Assembly (NCBI GenBank): GCA_019417795.1
Contig: DXUR01000001.1
Location: 1 to 64,000 of the forward strand
Source: Clostridiales bacterium
Lineage (GTDB): Bacteria; Bacillota_A; Clostridia; Oscillospirales; Oscillospiraceae
Length of the DNA stretch: 64,000 nucleotides
Reading direction: 5' to 3'
A program made the translations under genes and the position numbers. Shown here one piece after another: positions 50,301 through 59,066 of this stretch. The stretch's first letter is position 1. Each line of letters starts with the position of its first letter. The notes below the pieces were generated by a model that saw only the letters and a program-made list of their open reading frames with translations, was not told the origin of the DNA and made no database searches.

Positions 50301-52500
50301 CCAGGTAATGCGAGCCGTCCTCAATCCGCGCAATTCTGAAGGTCGCACCAGCGAGGCCGAGGCCGCTGTAGCTATCCAGCTTCACCAGACGGAAGCTGGG
50401 CTTCTGGGTGTTGGTGAACACGAACTGGGCATTTTCGTTACCGTTAATCTGGATGACACGAGTGGCGTCATCAATCAGGTAGCCATCCGGCGCGGCCTGC
50501 TCCGTCACCTTGTAGGCACCAGGCTCCAGATCGGTCAGGTCGATCTCGCCATTTGCGTCGGTGGTGTACTCCTTGGAGAAGGTGCCACCGACAAGCTCAA
50601 TACGGAACCGTGCGTTGGGCAGAGGCTCCAAGGTGGTGCTGTCCAGCTTTACAAGATGGATACCCGGCTTCTGATCATTGAAGAAGATCAACTCCAGAAT
50701 GCCATCGGAGCCTTCCAGCTCAATCTGCTGAGGTGTGGAATTGATGATGTGAGAGGAGTCGGTAGCGACTTCCTTTACAAGGTAGGTGCCAGGTTCCAGA
50801 TCGGTTAACAGGATCTCGCCGAATTCATCAGTCTGGAAGGTGCCCAGAGACTGTGCATCTTTGGAAATTTCAAAGGAGATATTGGGCAGAGCCTCGTGAG
50901 TCTTAGAGTCATACTTGATCACACGCAGGCCGGGTTTCTCCTCGTTCACGATAGGAATTTCCACAGTGTCGCCGGAGATGACGGTTGCAGTATAGACTTC
51001 ATCGGATTTGATATAGCCGGCAGGCGCTGCGATCTCCTGGATGCGATAAGCGCCAGGCTTGATCTCGGTGAAAACAGCAGTACCGGCATAATTGGTTTCT
51101 CCGGTATATACGGCACCGGACTCAATGTGCTCGATTCGAATCGCGGCACCGGGCAGCTGCATACCGGAGTCGGAGTACTTCTTCACCATTAGGTTGCCAT
51201 ACGGAGCATTTTCAAAAGTCACCGTAGCCTGCTTGCCGTACTCAACTTTGACATTCTGGGCGGGTTCCTCGCTAAGCAGGTAGCCATTAGGGGCTTCGCG
51301 CTCATAGACGGTGTAGTTGCCGGCCAGAGTAAGAGGAATAACGATTTGGCCCTTGGAGTTGGTGGCAAAGGTTCCGACCGATGCGCCTTCGGGATCAACC
51401 ACTTCAAACATCGCGCCCTTCAGGGGGATGGTCGTGCCTTCCTCGTACTTGAGGATTTTCATGCTGGTCTCGGTGGGTTCCTCTTCAGGGGTGTCGGTGT
51501 AGTTGCTGTATGCCGTCAGAGCCAGAGGCGTGGTCGGATCGGTATCGCACATGTAATTTTGCAGGTTGCCATACTTGTCTTTCTCGGCGCACACAGCGTA
51601 GTAGATGGCGTACTTATAGACATTGGTACGAAAGCTCAGTTGGACGCTGCCGCTCTGTCCATCGACTGCGCTGGCAGGATACAGGACCTTGAACTGTCCG
51701 GCATATCCCTTTCCGATGGCCTTGGTGGTGATGACATCAATTTCCTTGTTGTCCATATCAACGATCTTCGTGCCGGCAGGAACCGCAGAGGGATCGCTAA
51801 AGGCAACATTTACAGCGTAGTTGCACACCCAGGTTTCAGAAGTGACCGTGAAGATCTGCTGGAGATATTCCTGACCATTGATGGTTGCAGGATAGGCGGT
51901 CTCCTGGTCGGCTTCCACCGTGACATTAGGAGAAAGGGCAGTGCTCCATACGGTGCCGCGACGGTAGATATCCTTCACGGCTGCCAGCATCTTATTGGCA
52001 CGCTCCAGCTCCACTCCGGTCAGATTGGGGTTGACCTTCATGTTGTTGATGTCCCAGTTGGGCAGCAAGTACGCCCAGAGCGCCATTTTGGTCGCATAGT
52101 ATGCCTGATACTTATTCTCCAGCTTGAGTTCGCTCAGACTGCGATGGGGATAGCCATTTGCAATGATGCCCATGACTTTGGGATCACTGCCGATTTCGTT
52201 GGCGAGGTACTTGATGCTCTCACCGGGAGCAACAGTCTGAGGTACACCCTTGATATTGGGGTTGACGCAGTACGCAGGGATTTCTTTCGTCTGACCGTTG
52301 CGATCCACATAGTTGTAGTAGGTATAGATCAGCTCACGCACTCTGCCGTTGATCGACAGGTAACTGAGCTTCTGCTCGCCGTTGTAGATGTTGACTTCTC
52401 CAAGCGCATCTTCGACAGAACCGGCTGCCAGAGCTGTGCCTGGAAACATACCAAGCATCATGACAACTGCGAGAAGCATCGAAACAACTCGTTTTTTCAT
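47317..52500 (-). CDS. Giant Cna-B/SpaA-repeat surface adhesin with LPKTG
   Basis: 1727 residues. A signal peptide (cleavage near residue 26) is followed by a thioester-type domain with Cys78 (AYCVNP); the expected TQXA glutamine reads as lysine (TKMA, residues 137-140). From about residue 345 come thirteen Cna-B/SpaA-like repeats of about 90 residues, each with a Lys near the start (VKKxD), an AP(x)GY or similar E-box, and a closing FxN. These can form internal isopeptide bonds. A DUF11-like domain then leads to LPKTG at residues 1722-1726 with one residue after it and no membrane helix or charged tail. The sortase is encoded 1.2 kb upstream. Probably a recipient-contact adhesin for conjugation. 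Confidence 0.88.
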   Translation of the reverse strand: MKKRVVSMLLAVVMMLGMFPGTALAAGSVEDALGEVNIYNGEQKLSYLSINGRVRELIYTYYNYVDRNGQTKEIPAYCVNPNIKGVPQTVAPGESIKYLANEIGSDPKVMGIIANGYPHRSLSELKLENKYQAYYATKMALWAYLLPNWDINNMKVNPNLTGVELERANKMLAAVKDIYRRGTVWSTALSPNVTVEADQETAYPATINGQEYLQQIFTVTSETWVCNYAVNVAFSDPSAVPAGTKIVDMDNKEIDVITTKAIGKGYAGQFKVLYPASAVDGQSGSVQLSFRTNVYKYAIYYAVCAEKDKYGNLQNYMCDTDPTTPLALTAYSNYTDTPEEEPTETSMKILKYEEGTTIPLKGAMFEVVDPEGASVGTFATNSKGQIVIPLTLAGNYTVYEREAPNGYLLSEEPAQNVKVEYGKQATVTFENAPYGNLMVKKYSDSGMQLPGAAIRIEHIESGAVYTGETNYAGTAVFTEIKPGAYRIQEIAAPAGYIKSDEVYTATVISGDTVEIPIVNEEKPGLRVIKYDSKTHEALPNISFEISKDAQSLGTFQTDEFGEILLTDLEPGTYLVKEVATDSSHIINSTPQQIELEGSDGILELIFFNDQKPGIHLVKLDSTTLEPLPNARFRIELVGGTFSKEYTTDANGEIDLTDLEPGAYKVTEQAAPDGYLIDDATRVIQINGNENAQFVFTNTQKPSFRLVKLDSYSGLGLAGATFRIARIEDGSHYLDRVTDTKGEINISDLEPGIYSVVEMDAPEGYVKDSREYHVELFPGQNSELVVSNDRMPNLEILKTDAITGKPVAGVTFTVKRVDSSTLTTVTSDENGRCYLEKLMPGVYEIWEQSVPDGYLLNEAHQMITLFPNRTGTVQFQNYPKPTLTVNKIDSITGDPIKGAKFNVTFRSDKTSTGEIRDLGTYYSDENGQFFIDKLDDGWYTITELEPAAGYSIKDPTSQQVYVEAGRGKVVTFENTPLSAIIVKKVDSSTGDPLQGAWFRVRFLGGTSGTGGTVIAERQTSSNGTFILTGLKAGTYVIEEISAPDGYVLSENDIQTVYLSGNEQDVITVTFGNEAKGSVLIKKIDAITREPLSDVEFMVTESNGTVVGNRNGKYVTDSVGTILIDGLDPNTTLVIKEVRAKSGYVLDDTPQTVKVRSHEVVTVEFRNQPLGGLRIVKLDSVTRKPLAGVEFRVAYADGSYVPDEGGKLSSNGIYRTDENGEILISGIVGTLVVTETKTISGYVIDEETRSQTVVIDPDDLQTLTFYNRPAGGLQIIKSDEDTGARIKGVKFEVRKINGEILGTYTTDRNGVISIPNAENGWYTITELKAAEGYELDATPVNVCIKDGETTAVEITNQRMASIMIHKVDAATGEGIYGVKFVLYDAGKNPIGEYATDQDGYIYIDDELTPGKYYIRELEAAEGYIRDEQYKTVYVEAGKCAQIEWENSAVTGQIQVRKYSADDNLVTGQRAGSALEGAVFEITQARSGKVVGYIVTDARGVAASDPLPLGRYFVTEVSAPKYYQLSSEKMEAEIEYPNQIIKLSAYNKSANLGVTIKKTGNREVQPGQVMSYDFSGIGNTSNVALNSFFWHDRIPTDATRAISVTTGTYNARLYYKVTFKTNLSDYRTLASNLLTSNNYSLSLNAATLGLAQGEYVTDVRFEFGTVPSGFASVVKPTMRVQVLGTVSNGYQIINRADVGGQYLNEWQTAKATWVTTVCRFNNNPLPKTGY

Positions 52501-52562
52501 TTTGATTGACCTCCGTGCTTATTATCGTGAATGCATAAAGCATTCTTGGGGTGGATCGGTAT

Positions 52563-52597
52563 GGAAAAAGGCAGTGTGCGTATTTCAGCACACTGCC
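52563..52597 (-). terminator. Terminator of the stalk-domain gene
   Basis: GGCAGTGTGC and GCACACTGCC arms on the minus strand followed by TTTTTCC. About 25 bases after the stop at 52622. Confidence 0.9.
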
Positions 52598-52621
52598 TCC
52601 GCAGGGAACAATATTCAGTTT

Positions 52622-53467
52622 TCATTTTACGGAGATGTAATATTCCGTGTACTGGAAGGCTCCGTCACAATAGACATCCCATGCCTCAAAGGCGTACTCG
52701 CCGGGAGGGCAGGAATTGAAAAGTTCGACGATCTGGTCGGAACGCCAGGGCCAGAAGCTGTTGGCTGCCACGCTTTCGGGAATAGACAGCTTCACGGTCA
52801 CAAGAGGGCTGCCATCCGCTCTGGTTACGGGCTTTCCGTTCTGCCAGGTCTGCGGATTGTCGCCGATGGCGTTATAGAGGGTGTACTGCATGCGACGGGT
52901 CTCAAAGAGGTTGCGCACGAACATGTACTCCTTACCACCGGAAGTGAAGTGGTTCGCCTCGGGTTCGGGCAGAGTCGGCTGATCCAGCAGGCTCCAGTCA
53001 CAGGTGGGGTCCGGCAGGGTGTCAGTTTCCTGCATAGCGAACATACTGTTCTGGTACTTGCTCACATCGGTGATCTCATACACATAGCCGTCGCTGCAGG
53101 GGATCTTGTCGCCCGCCTTGGGCTCGGGCATGACATCCGCCTGTGTGTAGTCAGCTTTCTTAGCTCCCACTGCCACGCTCTGCGTCTTCGCGGGAGCTGT
53201 GCCGGTATACGGCTTATCGCTCTCAATCTGGACACAGCCGTTGGTGCTGTCCCAATGAACATTGAAACCAACCGCCTTGCCGATATCGCGGAGCATCACA
53301 TAGTTGTTGCCGTTGATAGCGTATGCGGTCATCTTCACTTCCTGACCATCGACAAAGAACCGATGGCTGCTCAGCTCAGCAACGACGCCGGCCGCATAGG
53401 CCACGGAGCCGCCAAAGAGCATGGTGCCGACCAGAAGACCGGCGATAAAGGATCCGATTCTCTTCAT
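52622..53467 (-). CDS. Secreted protein with copper-amine-oxidase-type stalk domain
   Basis: 281 residues. Signal peptide to about residue 26, then FFVDGQEVKMTAYAINGNNYVMLRDIGKAVGFNVHWD (outlined only) is the copper amine oxidase N-terminal-like stalk found in many Firmicute surface proteins. The C-terminal 150 residues are unassigned (FWPWRSDQIVELFNSCPPG). GAGGTG lies 8-9 bases upstream of the ATG. Located inside the surface module; it may help display the adhesin. Confidence 0.8.
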   Translation of the reverse strand: MKRIGSFIAGLLVGTMLFGGSVAYAAGVVAELSSHRFFVDGQEVKMTAYAINGNNYVMLRDIGKAVGFNVHWDSTNGCVQIESDKPYTGTAPAKTQSVAVGAKKADYTQADVMPEPKAGDKIPCSDGYVYEITDVSKYQNSMFAMQETDTLPDPTCDWSLLDQPTLPEPEANHFTSGGKEYMFVRNLFETRRMQYTLYNAIGDNPQTWQNGKPVTRADGSPLVTVKLSIPESVAANSFWPWRSDQIVELFNSCPPGEYAFEAWDVYCDGAFQYTEYYISVK

Positions 53468-53529
53468 TTTCTTTCACCTCATCAAGTGTATTCCAGCCAC
53501 TCTCTGCGGGGGAAAGGCGTAGGGATGAA

Positions 53530-53715
53530 TTACTGATTGCAGTAGGCCTGGAGGCCACGCAGGAAGATGTCTTCCTTGGTTGCCCGCCTGTTCTTAACCA
53601 GATCTCTCATCTGGTCATAGGACTCGCGAGGCAGGCGCAGCCGAATGGCTACGCTGGACTCGGTGGGGATGGGCTTGGTACGACTCTCACGATTGCGGGG
53701 CTTATTGGTTTTCAT
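53530..53715 (-). CDS. Ribbon-helix-helix DNA-binding protein
   Basis: 61 residues from ATG 53715 (GGAGG 7 bases upstream). A basic head then SSVAIRLRLPRESYDQMRDLVK and ATKEDIFLRGLQAYC fit a CopG/Arc RHH fold. Between the sortase and stalk genes; may regulate this module. Confidence 0.75.
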   Translation of the reverse strand: MKTNKPRNRESRTKPIPTESSVAIRLRLPRESYDQMRDLVKNRRATKEDIFLRGLQAYCNQ

Positions 53716-53733
53716 AGTGTTCCTCCAGTTCAT

Positions 53734-54519
53734 TTATCGAATCTCTACTGCCTGCACGCACAGACGCAGAGAGGGCTGGTTAGCGATACAAGTGATCAAG
53801 GTAATTCGGTTATCTCCCATCTCATTCAGGTACGAATAGTCGGTATAGGAGATGGACCCGACAAAAGTCACTTGGTAGGTCTTGGTGCCGATCGCGGTCT
53901 TGTACTCCACGATGTCACCGATCTTCACATTCTTCAGCTTAGCAAAATAGGCATGGCTGCCACGATTGTGGCCGAACAGACCAATGTTGCCGGTATAGAT
54001 GCCAGACGAGGTATAGTGACCAGCTCCTTTGGACATTGAGCTGTCAGTAGCGCCTTCATACACCTTGCAGCTCAGGCTGACACGGTCGATCGAGACTTTG
54101 CCGATGCTGCCATCTTTCTGTTTCAGATCAGTAATGGTGACAGAGGGCTGATACGGAACTTCGATTAGGCTGCCACCAGAGATGATGCTGGAATTGCTGA
54201 AATCGGACTCCGGATATACAGTCGTTGCGGATCCACCGCTCAGGCCATACTGGATACCGCTGCTCAGATAGGGGTTATTGAGCGAGGTCTCCAGGAACTC
54301 CTGGCTTAGGCCGTACTGGATTTCTGGAATGTCGTAGTCGATCTGGTTGCGGGCACCGTAGTTGTAGCCGGCATCATACAGATCCTCGTAGTTGGTGCTG
54401 CCGTAGTAGACGGGATTGGCCGAGGTTTCGAACGAGTAGTCTGCGGCACTGGCAGAGCTCGCCATGCCGAGGGCCATAGTCAACATGCAGCACAGGGTCA
54501 AAATGCGTTTGAGTTTCAT
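53734..54519 (-). CDS. Sortase (class D-like) with secretion signal
   Basis: 261 residues. Signal peptide MKLKRILTLCCMLTM... ending near ASA, with no clear transmembrane anchor. Catalytic residues of the sortase fold are present: His184 in GLFGHNRG, Cys244 in TLITC, Arg252 in SLRLC. A GAGHYTSSG segment and the central KIGDIVEY are also typical. A proline/Gly-rich spacer precedes the domain. It probably attaches the LPKTG adhesin. The gene overlaps the upstream gene by 4 bases. Confidence 0.87.
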   Translation of the reverse strand: MKLKRILTLCCMLTMALGMASSASAADYSFETSANPVYYGSTNYEDLYDAGYNYGARNQIDYDIPEIQYGLSQEFLETSLNNPYLSSGIQYGLSGGSATTVYPESDFSNSSIISGGSLIEVPYQPSVTITDLKQKDGSIGKVSIDRVSLSCKVYEGATDSSMSKGAGHYTSSGIYTGNIGLFGHNRGSHAYFAKLKNVKIGDIVEYKTAIGTKTYQVTFVGSISYTDYSYLNEMGDNRITLITCIANQPSLRLCVQAVEIR

Positions 54520-55655
54520 ACGGGTTCCTCCTCAGTATCGGGTTCACCTTCCTGAGTGCCGATATCGACCTTGAACCAGTACTGGCCATTGACCGTGCCA
54601 ACAGTATGCTCGACTGTGTTGTCATAGCAGTGGATGGCGATGGTCTGGCCGAACAGCTTCTTTGCGACTGCCTGATCCACTTCGACTGCGATCATACCTT
54701 CCGGAATATCCTTCAGGCGATCGATACGAAGTTCGGGGTCTTTGGTCTTCAGACGCAGTCGGCCGCACTTTTCATACTCGTTGCCTTTGCCCGTCGCTTT
54801 GTAAACTGTAGTATTCTTACGAAGCAGAAGGCCGAGCAACAACAAAGTGGCCAAAAGAATGGTTCCGCCGATAACGGGGATCACCACGATCGAGCCATTG
54901 AAAGTGGGTTCCTCTTCCACATGAACGATCTCGGTGCCCAGGTAGGTTACGGTATAAAGGATGCTGGAGATGCCGGAAGAGACGACGGTGCCTTTGTACT
55001 CAGCGGTCGTAATGTATCCGGTTGCGACAGTGGAGCTGGCAGTGCCGGAATAAGTAGCGACAGCGGAATAGGTGGCGGGAACGAGTTCATCGCCTACCAG
55101 CGCCGTACTCTCCACGCTCCAGGTCACATTGGACAGGCTCAGGGTTCTGCCATTCTTCTCTACAGTCTTATCGATGTAAGAAGAATCATTTCGATCGAGG
55201 CCGGTGTAGTTCTTGGTTGCGGTGACAGTGTAGGAGCTGCTCTTGTAGCCGGCTGCCTCCGTCTTGATCGTGCTGTGGTCCAGAGACAGAGTGCCGGAAG
55301 AAATGCCGTCGTCGAACTCGATCGTGGGCTTCAGCTCTGCGAGGATATCTTCAAGGTTCTTACTGGCAGTTGTGACAGTGACGACCTCGGTGTGCAGATT
55401 CTCTTCCTGGAAGTGCTGCTCTTCTTTGATGATGTCACTCATGGAGTACAGGAAGCCATCATGCTCGAAGTCCTCTTCATAGAGATCTGCAGGGTTCTGG
55501 TCGGGCAGGAGCGTATAGGTCTTGATCGCGAGCTGCTGCCCGTTGAGATTCTGATAGGTCACATCGTCCGGAATGTACGATGCTGCACTTGCTCCCACCG
55601 TCATGGACATGGCAACGACGAGAACAAGCACCAAGGAAGTGATTTTTTCCTTCAT
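54516..55655 (-). CDS. Secreted or membrane protein with signal peptide and one TM helix
   Basis: 379 residues from ATG 55655 (AAAGGATC 7-8 bases upstream). Signal peptide to about residue 25, an extracellular beta-rich region, then IVVIPVIGGTILLATLLLLGLLL at about 255-277 as a membrane helix and a cytoplasmic tail of about 100 residues (KCGRLRLKTKDPELRIDRLK). No recognised family. In the same transcript as the sortase. Confidence 0.72.
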   Translation of the reverse strand: MKEKITSLVLVLVVAMSMTVGASAASYIPDDVTYQNLNGQQLAIKTYTLLPDQNPADLYEEDFEHDGFLYSMSDIIKEEQHFQEENLHTEVVTVTTASKNLEDILAELKPTIEFDDGISSGTLSLDHSTIKTEAAGYKSSSYTVTATKNYTGLDRNDSSYIDKTVEKNGRTLSLSNVTWSVESTALVGDELVPATYSAVATYSGTASSTVATGYITTAEYKGTVVSSGISSILYTVTYLGTEIVHVEEEPTFNGSIVVIPVIGGTILLATLLLLGLLLRKNTTVYKATGKGNEYEKCGRLRLKTKDPELRIDRLKDIPEGMIAVEVDQAVAKKLFGQTIAIHCYDNTVEHTVGTVNGQYWFKVDIGTQEGEPDTEEEPV

Positions 55656-55683
55656 GGATCTTGATCCTTTCTGTTCGTGGGTG

Positions 55684-56130
55684 TCATGCGACCGGGTTAG
55701 TCGGATGATCACCGGTAGTAAGGCGGCCTTTGCCGCGCTTGTATTCGCTGATGCATTCTTTCAGCATGGCAAGGAGGTCTTCGTAGGTCAGATTCATCGA
55801 AAGCCAGAGGCATTGCCGGTACATGTAGATCATGCTGTCATCTGCCAGGAAGACGGAGTGCCAACCTGTGACCGAGTCCAGATTCAGTTCGTTCGCAACG
55901 CCATACATCTGATCGGCATTGATGTCAGCGAACAGGATCTTGTCAGCGACAATGATGGACATGATGGGATAGCTTCGAATCATGGAGACAAGGACGACGC
56001 AGTCGATCTCGTCGTCCTTGTGGATGGCGACATAGGTGTCACCATGCTGCTCCACAATGTTGAGGCAGGACCGGATGACCTCCCTGCAGTGAGCGTCAAG
56101 AGCATCTCGGCTGCTGGGAGTGTATTTCAT
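55684..56130 (-). CDS. YbjN-like protein
   Basis: 148 residues (GAGGTAA upstream). A mixed alpha/beta protein with VEQHGDTYVAIHKDDEIDCVV; resembles YbjN/Type III chaperone-like folds, judged from pattern only. Function unknown. Between the signal-peptide protein and the S1-like gene in the same operon. Confidence 0.5.
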   Translation of the reverse strand: MKYTPSSRDALDAHCREVIRSCLNIVEQHGDTYVAIHKDDEIDCVVLVSMIRSYPIMSIIVADKILFADINADQMYGVANELNLDSVTGWHSVFLADDSMIYMYRQCLWLSMNLTYEDLLAMLKECISEYKRGKGRLTTGDHPTNPVA

Positions 56131-56134
56131 AAGG

Positions 56135-57121
56135 TTACCTCAATCTGGTATGGCGTTTGATGATTCTGGTGATGAAGCCCAGCGCGATGCCGTTTTCCTC
56201 ATCTACTCCGGTGACACGGAAGCTGACCGTATCCAGTCTGCTGGGCATGTCGATGGAACGATAGAGCTTAGTCTTGGCATTGACGCCCACCTGAAGGCGG
56301 ACGAAGAACACGCGGTCTTTCACGCCGGTAACGACACCGAAATAGTTGGAGTTGGGAGTGATCTTCTCCAGGGCTGCCCGATCGGGATTCTCAGATGCCT
56401 CTTTGATGGAGAGGTTGACCGAATAGACATCCCGCTCCTCGTTGTAAGAAACATCCATGACCCTGGCAACGACCAGATCGCCGGTGGAGTGCAGATCCGC
56501 AATGTCAGAGAACCATTCCCAGGAGACATTGCGGGCATAGATCTCAGTATCCACACCGCAAGCCTCCACCGTCATGGTGTTGTTGCCGACACCCAGAACA
56601 CGGCACGCCATCAGGATACCGGGCTTTACACGGCCGGTGGCATAGTACCGCTTCTGACGCTGCAGCATGGCCGCCTTACGGGAACCAACTGCCGCACGAT
56701 TGCGGATATCCACGGCCGCTGGGATGAAGTCTATGGTCGCACCCAGCATACGTCCGATCTGGATTCTGACAGATCGAGGAATGGGATCCTCTTCAGGCCA
56801 TTCCGTCAACACCATCTCACGAATGGGGATCAGGATGCGGAGGCCTTCAAAATCAACCGGGCAAACAGGAAGACCATTCTCGGTCTGAATAATGCCGCTG
56901 CTGACGATGCCGGTCAGGATCTGCTGCCTGCGCGCTGCGCCGGCAAGATAGCCCCACTTGGCGTCTTCGCTATCCTCACGGGTAACGCCACGCTCCAGAT
57001 CATTGAGTTCAAGCAGGTCATCACTGCCTTGACGCCGGGGCGCCTGAGGCGGCACAGGTTCAGAAACAACCGGTTCCTGAACGACCTCTTCAACAGCTTC
57101 AGTTACTTTCTTCTTAGGCAT
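56135..57121 (-). CDS. S1-like RNA-binding protein
   Basis: 328 residues from ATG 57121 (AAAGGAG 8 bases upstream). Charged, proline-containing N-terminal linker, then two repeating beta-barrel-like stretches (ILMACRVLGVGNNTMTVEACG and YFGVVTGVKDRVFFVRLQVG) that suggest S1/OB-type RNA-binding domains. Conserved beside VirD4 in this type of transfer region. Role unknown. Confidence 0.6.
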   Translation of the reverse strand: MPKKKVTEAVEEVVQEPVVSEPVPPQAPRRQGSDDLLELNDLERGVTREDSEDAKWGYLAGAARRQQILTGIVSSGIIQTENGLPVCPVDFEGLRILIPIREMVLTEWPEEDPIPRSVRIQIGRMLGATIDFIPAAVDIRNRAAVGSRKAAMLQRQKRYYATGRVKPGILMACRVLGVGNNTMTVEACGVDTEIYARNVSWEWFSDIADLHSTGDLVVARVMDVSYNEERDVYSVNLSIKEASENPDRAALEKITPNSNYFGVVTGVKDRVFFVRLQVGVNAKTKLYRSIDMPSRLDTVSFRVTGVDEENGIALGFITRIIKRHTRLR

Positions 57122-57137
57122 TTCTTCTGCTCCTTTC

Positions 57138-59066
57138 CTAGAAGATGTCATCCGCATTCACAACCTCGCGCTCAGTGTTACGGGCTGGCTTCGCAGGTGG
57201 TTTCTTCTGCCGATTGCCGCTGCCCTTTTCCACAGGGGTGGCCATGGATGAGGATGGTGAAGGGCCGGTTGCAGATACAGAAGAAGCCTGGCTGGTCTTC
57301 CAGTCAGGCTCATGCAGGATCGCTTTGCGGCTCTTCAGCTTTTTATAGTCCGGATGCAGGGAGTAGTCATAGCGCTTGGCTCGCATGACTTTCTGACCTC
57401 GAATGAAGATCAGAACTTGATCCGGGGGTAAACGCAGGACCTCATCAGGGGTAAGCAGTTGACGCCGGCCAAGTGAGTTGGTCTTGCGGAATCTTGGTGT
57501 GTAGTTGGTGATGTGCATGGTATTGAGTTCCCGCATTGTACCCTCCACTTCAACAGAAGCGGTACCAATGCGATCACTGAAGTACTCCGCCGTAAGCATA
57601 TCGGTACAACCCAAAAACACCGTGGAGTCACAGGCACCGAGGATCTCCTGCCATTGGTCATCAGGGTATCGGTTGCGCATCTGACCTACATTTTGGAAGA
57701 ATACGGCTACCGAGCATCCGCGTGACCGGATGGTAGAGCACTTTTTGGTGAAGTCAGGGATCAGGCAGCAGTTCGGAAATTCATCTAGCACGAACTTGAC
57801 CTTAGTGCTCAGCATACCGCCTTCGCAGTATCCATCTGCATAGCGAATCAGGCGGATAAATAGAAAGCTGAAGAATAGAGAGCTGAGAAAATCAAAGGTG
57901 CTGTCCTGATCGGACACGATGCAGAAGTAGGCACACTTTTGCTTTCCCGGAAGTTCCAGATCGATCTCGTTATAGGAAGTGATGTTCCGCACCTGCTGTG
58001 CCTGCAGTACAGCCAGCTTGCTGCCTAGGCCAATGATGACACTGGTTCGAACCGTGTCGCTGGACTGCTTGAAGATGGCGTAAGGTGCGGCTGCCGGGGA
58101 TGGCGGAAGGAGCTCACCAGTGTACTGGTTCACATGCTCATGGCTGATACTGGCCATGATGTCAGATAGGCCCTTCTCCGTCTGTGTATAGAGCAGGTCG
58201 TAGACTGTAGCCAGGTTGCGTTGCTCCGGGGGCATTTCCAACGCCACATACAGTACCAGCGCTTTTAGCAGGTTGAGCTCAGCGTTGTACCAGAAGGCGT
58301 CTTTCGAGTCTCCGCTGGTGTTCTGCAGTACGATGTCGGCGAATGTCTGAGCCATCAGCTCGCTGGAACCGACTTCGTTGAGGCAGTTCCACGAATCACT
58401 ATGATCCATTTCAATCAGGTTGAAGACCTTGACTGTGTATCCATTGTCTCGAAGGTATTCGCTCATGGATTCATACAGTTCAGATTTTGGATCGGTAAGG
58501 ATCAGGCTCTCACCACGCTTCACCGCCTGGAGGACCAGATTTCGGGATATGGATCTGGATTTGCCTGTACCTGAGGAGCCGCACACGGCGAGGTTGGAAT
58601 TGAGGCGTGTGTTTTTGGGGAGTGTGAGGATTTGACCATCAGGCAACATGCCAAGGATGTCCTGCTCGGTCTTTTTCGCACTCGTCACATCAAAGCAGTC
58701 ACTTGCCTCCTTCGGTGACATGAAACTTGCTGTGCCATAGCTGCCGGAGTTTGAGACAGTAAGGTTTCGATCGGCGTCGGTGACTCCGTTTTGCCCCCAT
58801 CCGATCCGGAGTCCAAAAATGCAGATGAGTACAATCCCCACCACTACCATCCCGATGGCAATCAGCCCTTCTGGAAAGTGTAATATGGATCGAAAGACAT
58901 CTGCAAGTTCCAGGGATGGGAGACCTGGGGAAGTGCTATAGTCACTGCCGGCTGCCTTCCATGCGTTGATGTTGATCATGAACTGGGCGATAATGCCGGC
59001 AATATACAACACGCAGGGGATCAGGACAGCAAGGCTAAGGGTTATTTTCAGTTTTCTTCTTTCCAT
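57138..59066 (-). CDS. VirD4/TraG-type coupling protein ATPase
   Basis: 642 residues. Two N-terminal transmembrane helices (about 9-29 and 67-88), then a T4CP domain with Walker A GSSGTGKS at 163-170 and Walker B FVLDEFPNC in the middle. A C-terminal Pro/Ser/Lys-rich tail follows. It brings the DNA substrate to the type IV secretion channel. Its start lies within the last 32 bases of the upstream gene. Confidence 0.93.
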   Translation of the reverse strand: MERRKLKITLSLAVLIPCVLYIAGIIAQFMININAWKAAGSDYSTSPGLPSLELADVFRSILHFPEGLIAIGMVVVGIVLICIFGLRIGWGQNGVTDADRNLTVSNSGSYGTASFMSPKEASDCFDVTSAKKTEQDILGMLPDGQILTLPKNTRLNSNLAVCGSSGTGKSRSISRNLVLQAVKRGESLILTDPKSELYESMSEYLRDNGYTVKVFNLIEMDHSDSWNCLNEVGSSELMAQTFADIVLQNTSGDSKDAFWYNAELNLLKALVLYVALEMPPEQRNLATVYDLLYTQTEKGLSDIMASISHEHVNQYTGELLPPSPAAAPYAIFKQSSDTVRTSVIIGLGSKLAVLQAQQVRNITSYNEIDLELPGKQKCAYFCIVSDQDSTFDFLSSLFFSFLFIRLIRYADGYCEGGMLSTKVKFVLDEFPNCCLIPDFTKKCSTIRSRGCSVAVFFQNVGQMRNRYPDDQWQEILGACDSTVFLGCTDMLTAEYFSDRIGTASVEVEGTMRELNTMHITNYTPRFRKTNSLGRRQLLTPDEVLRLPPDQVLIFIRGQKVMRAKRYDYSLHPDYKKLKSRKAILHEPDWKTSQASSVSATGPSPSSSMATPVEKGSGNRQKKPPAKPARNTEREVVNADDIF

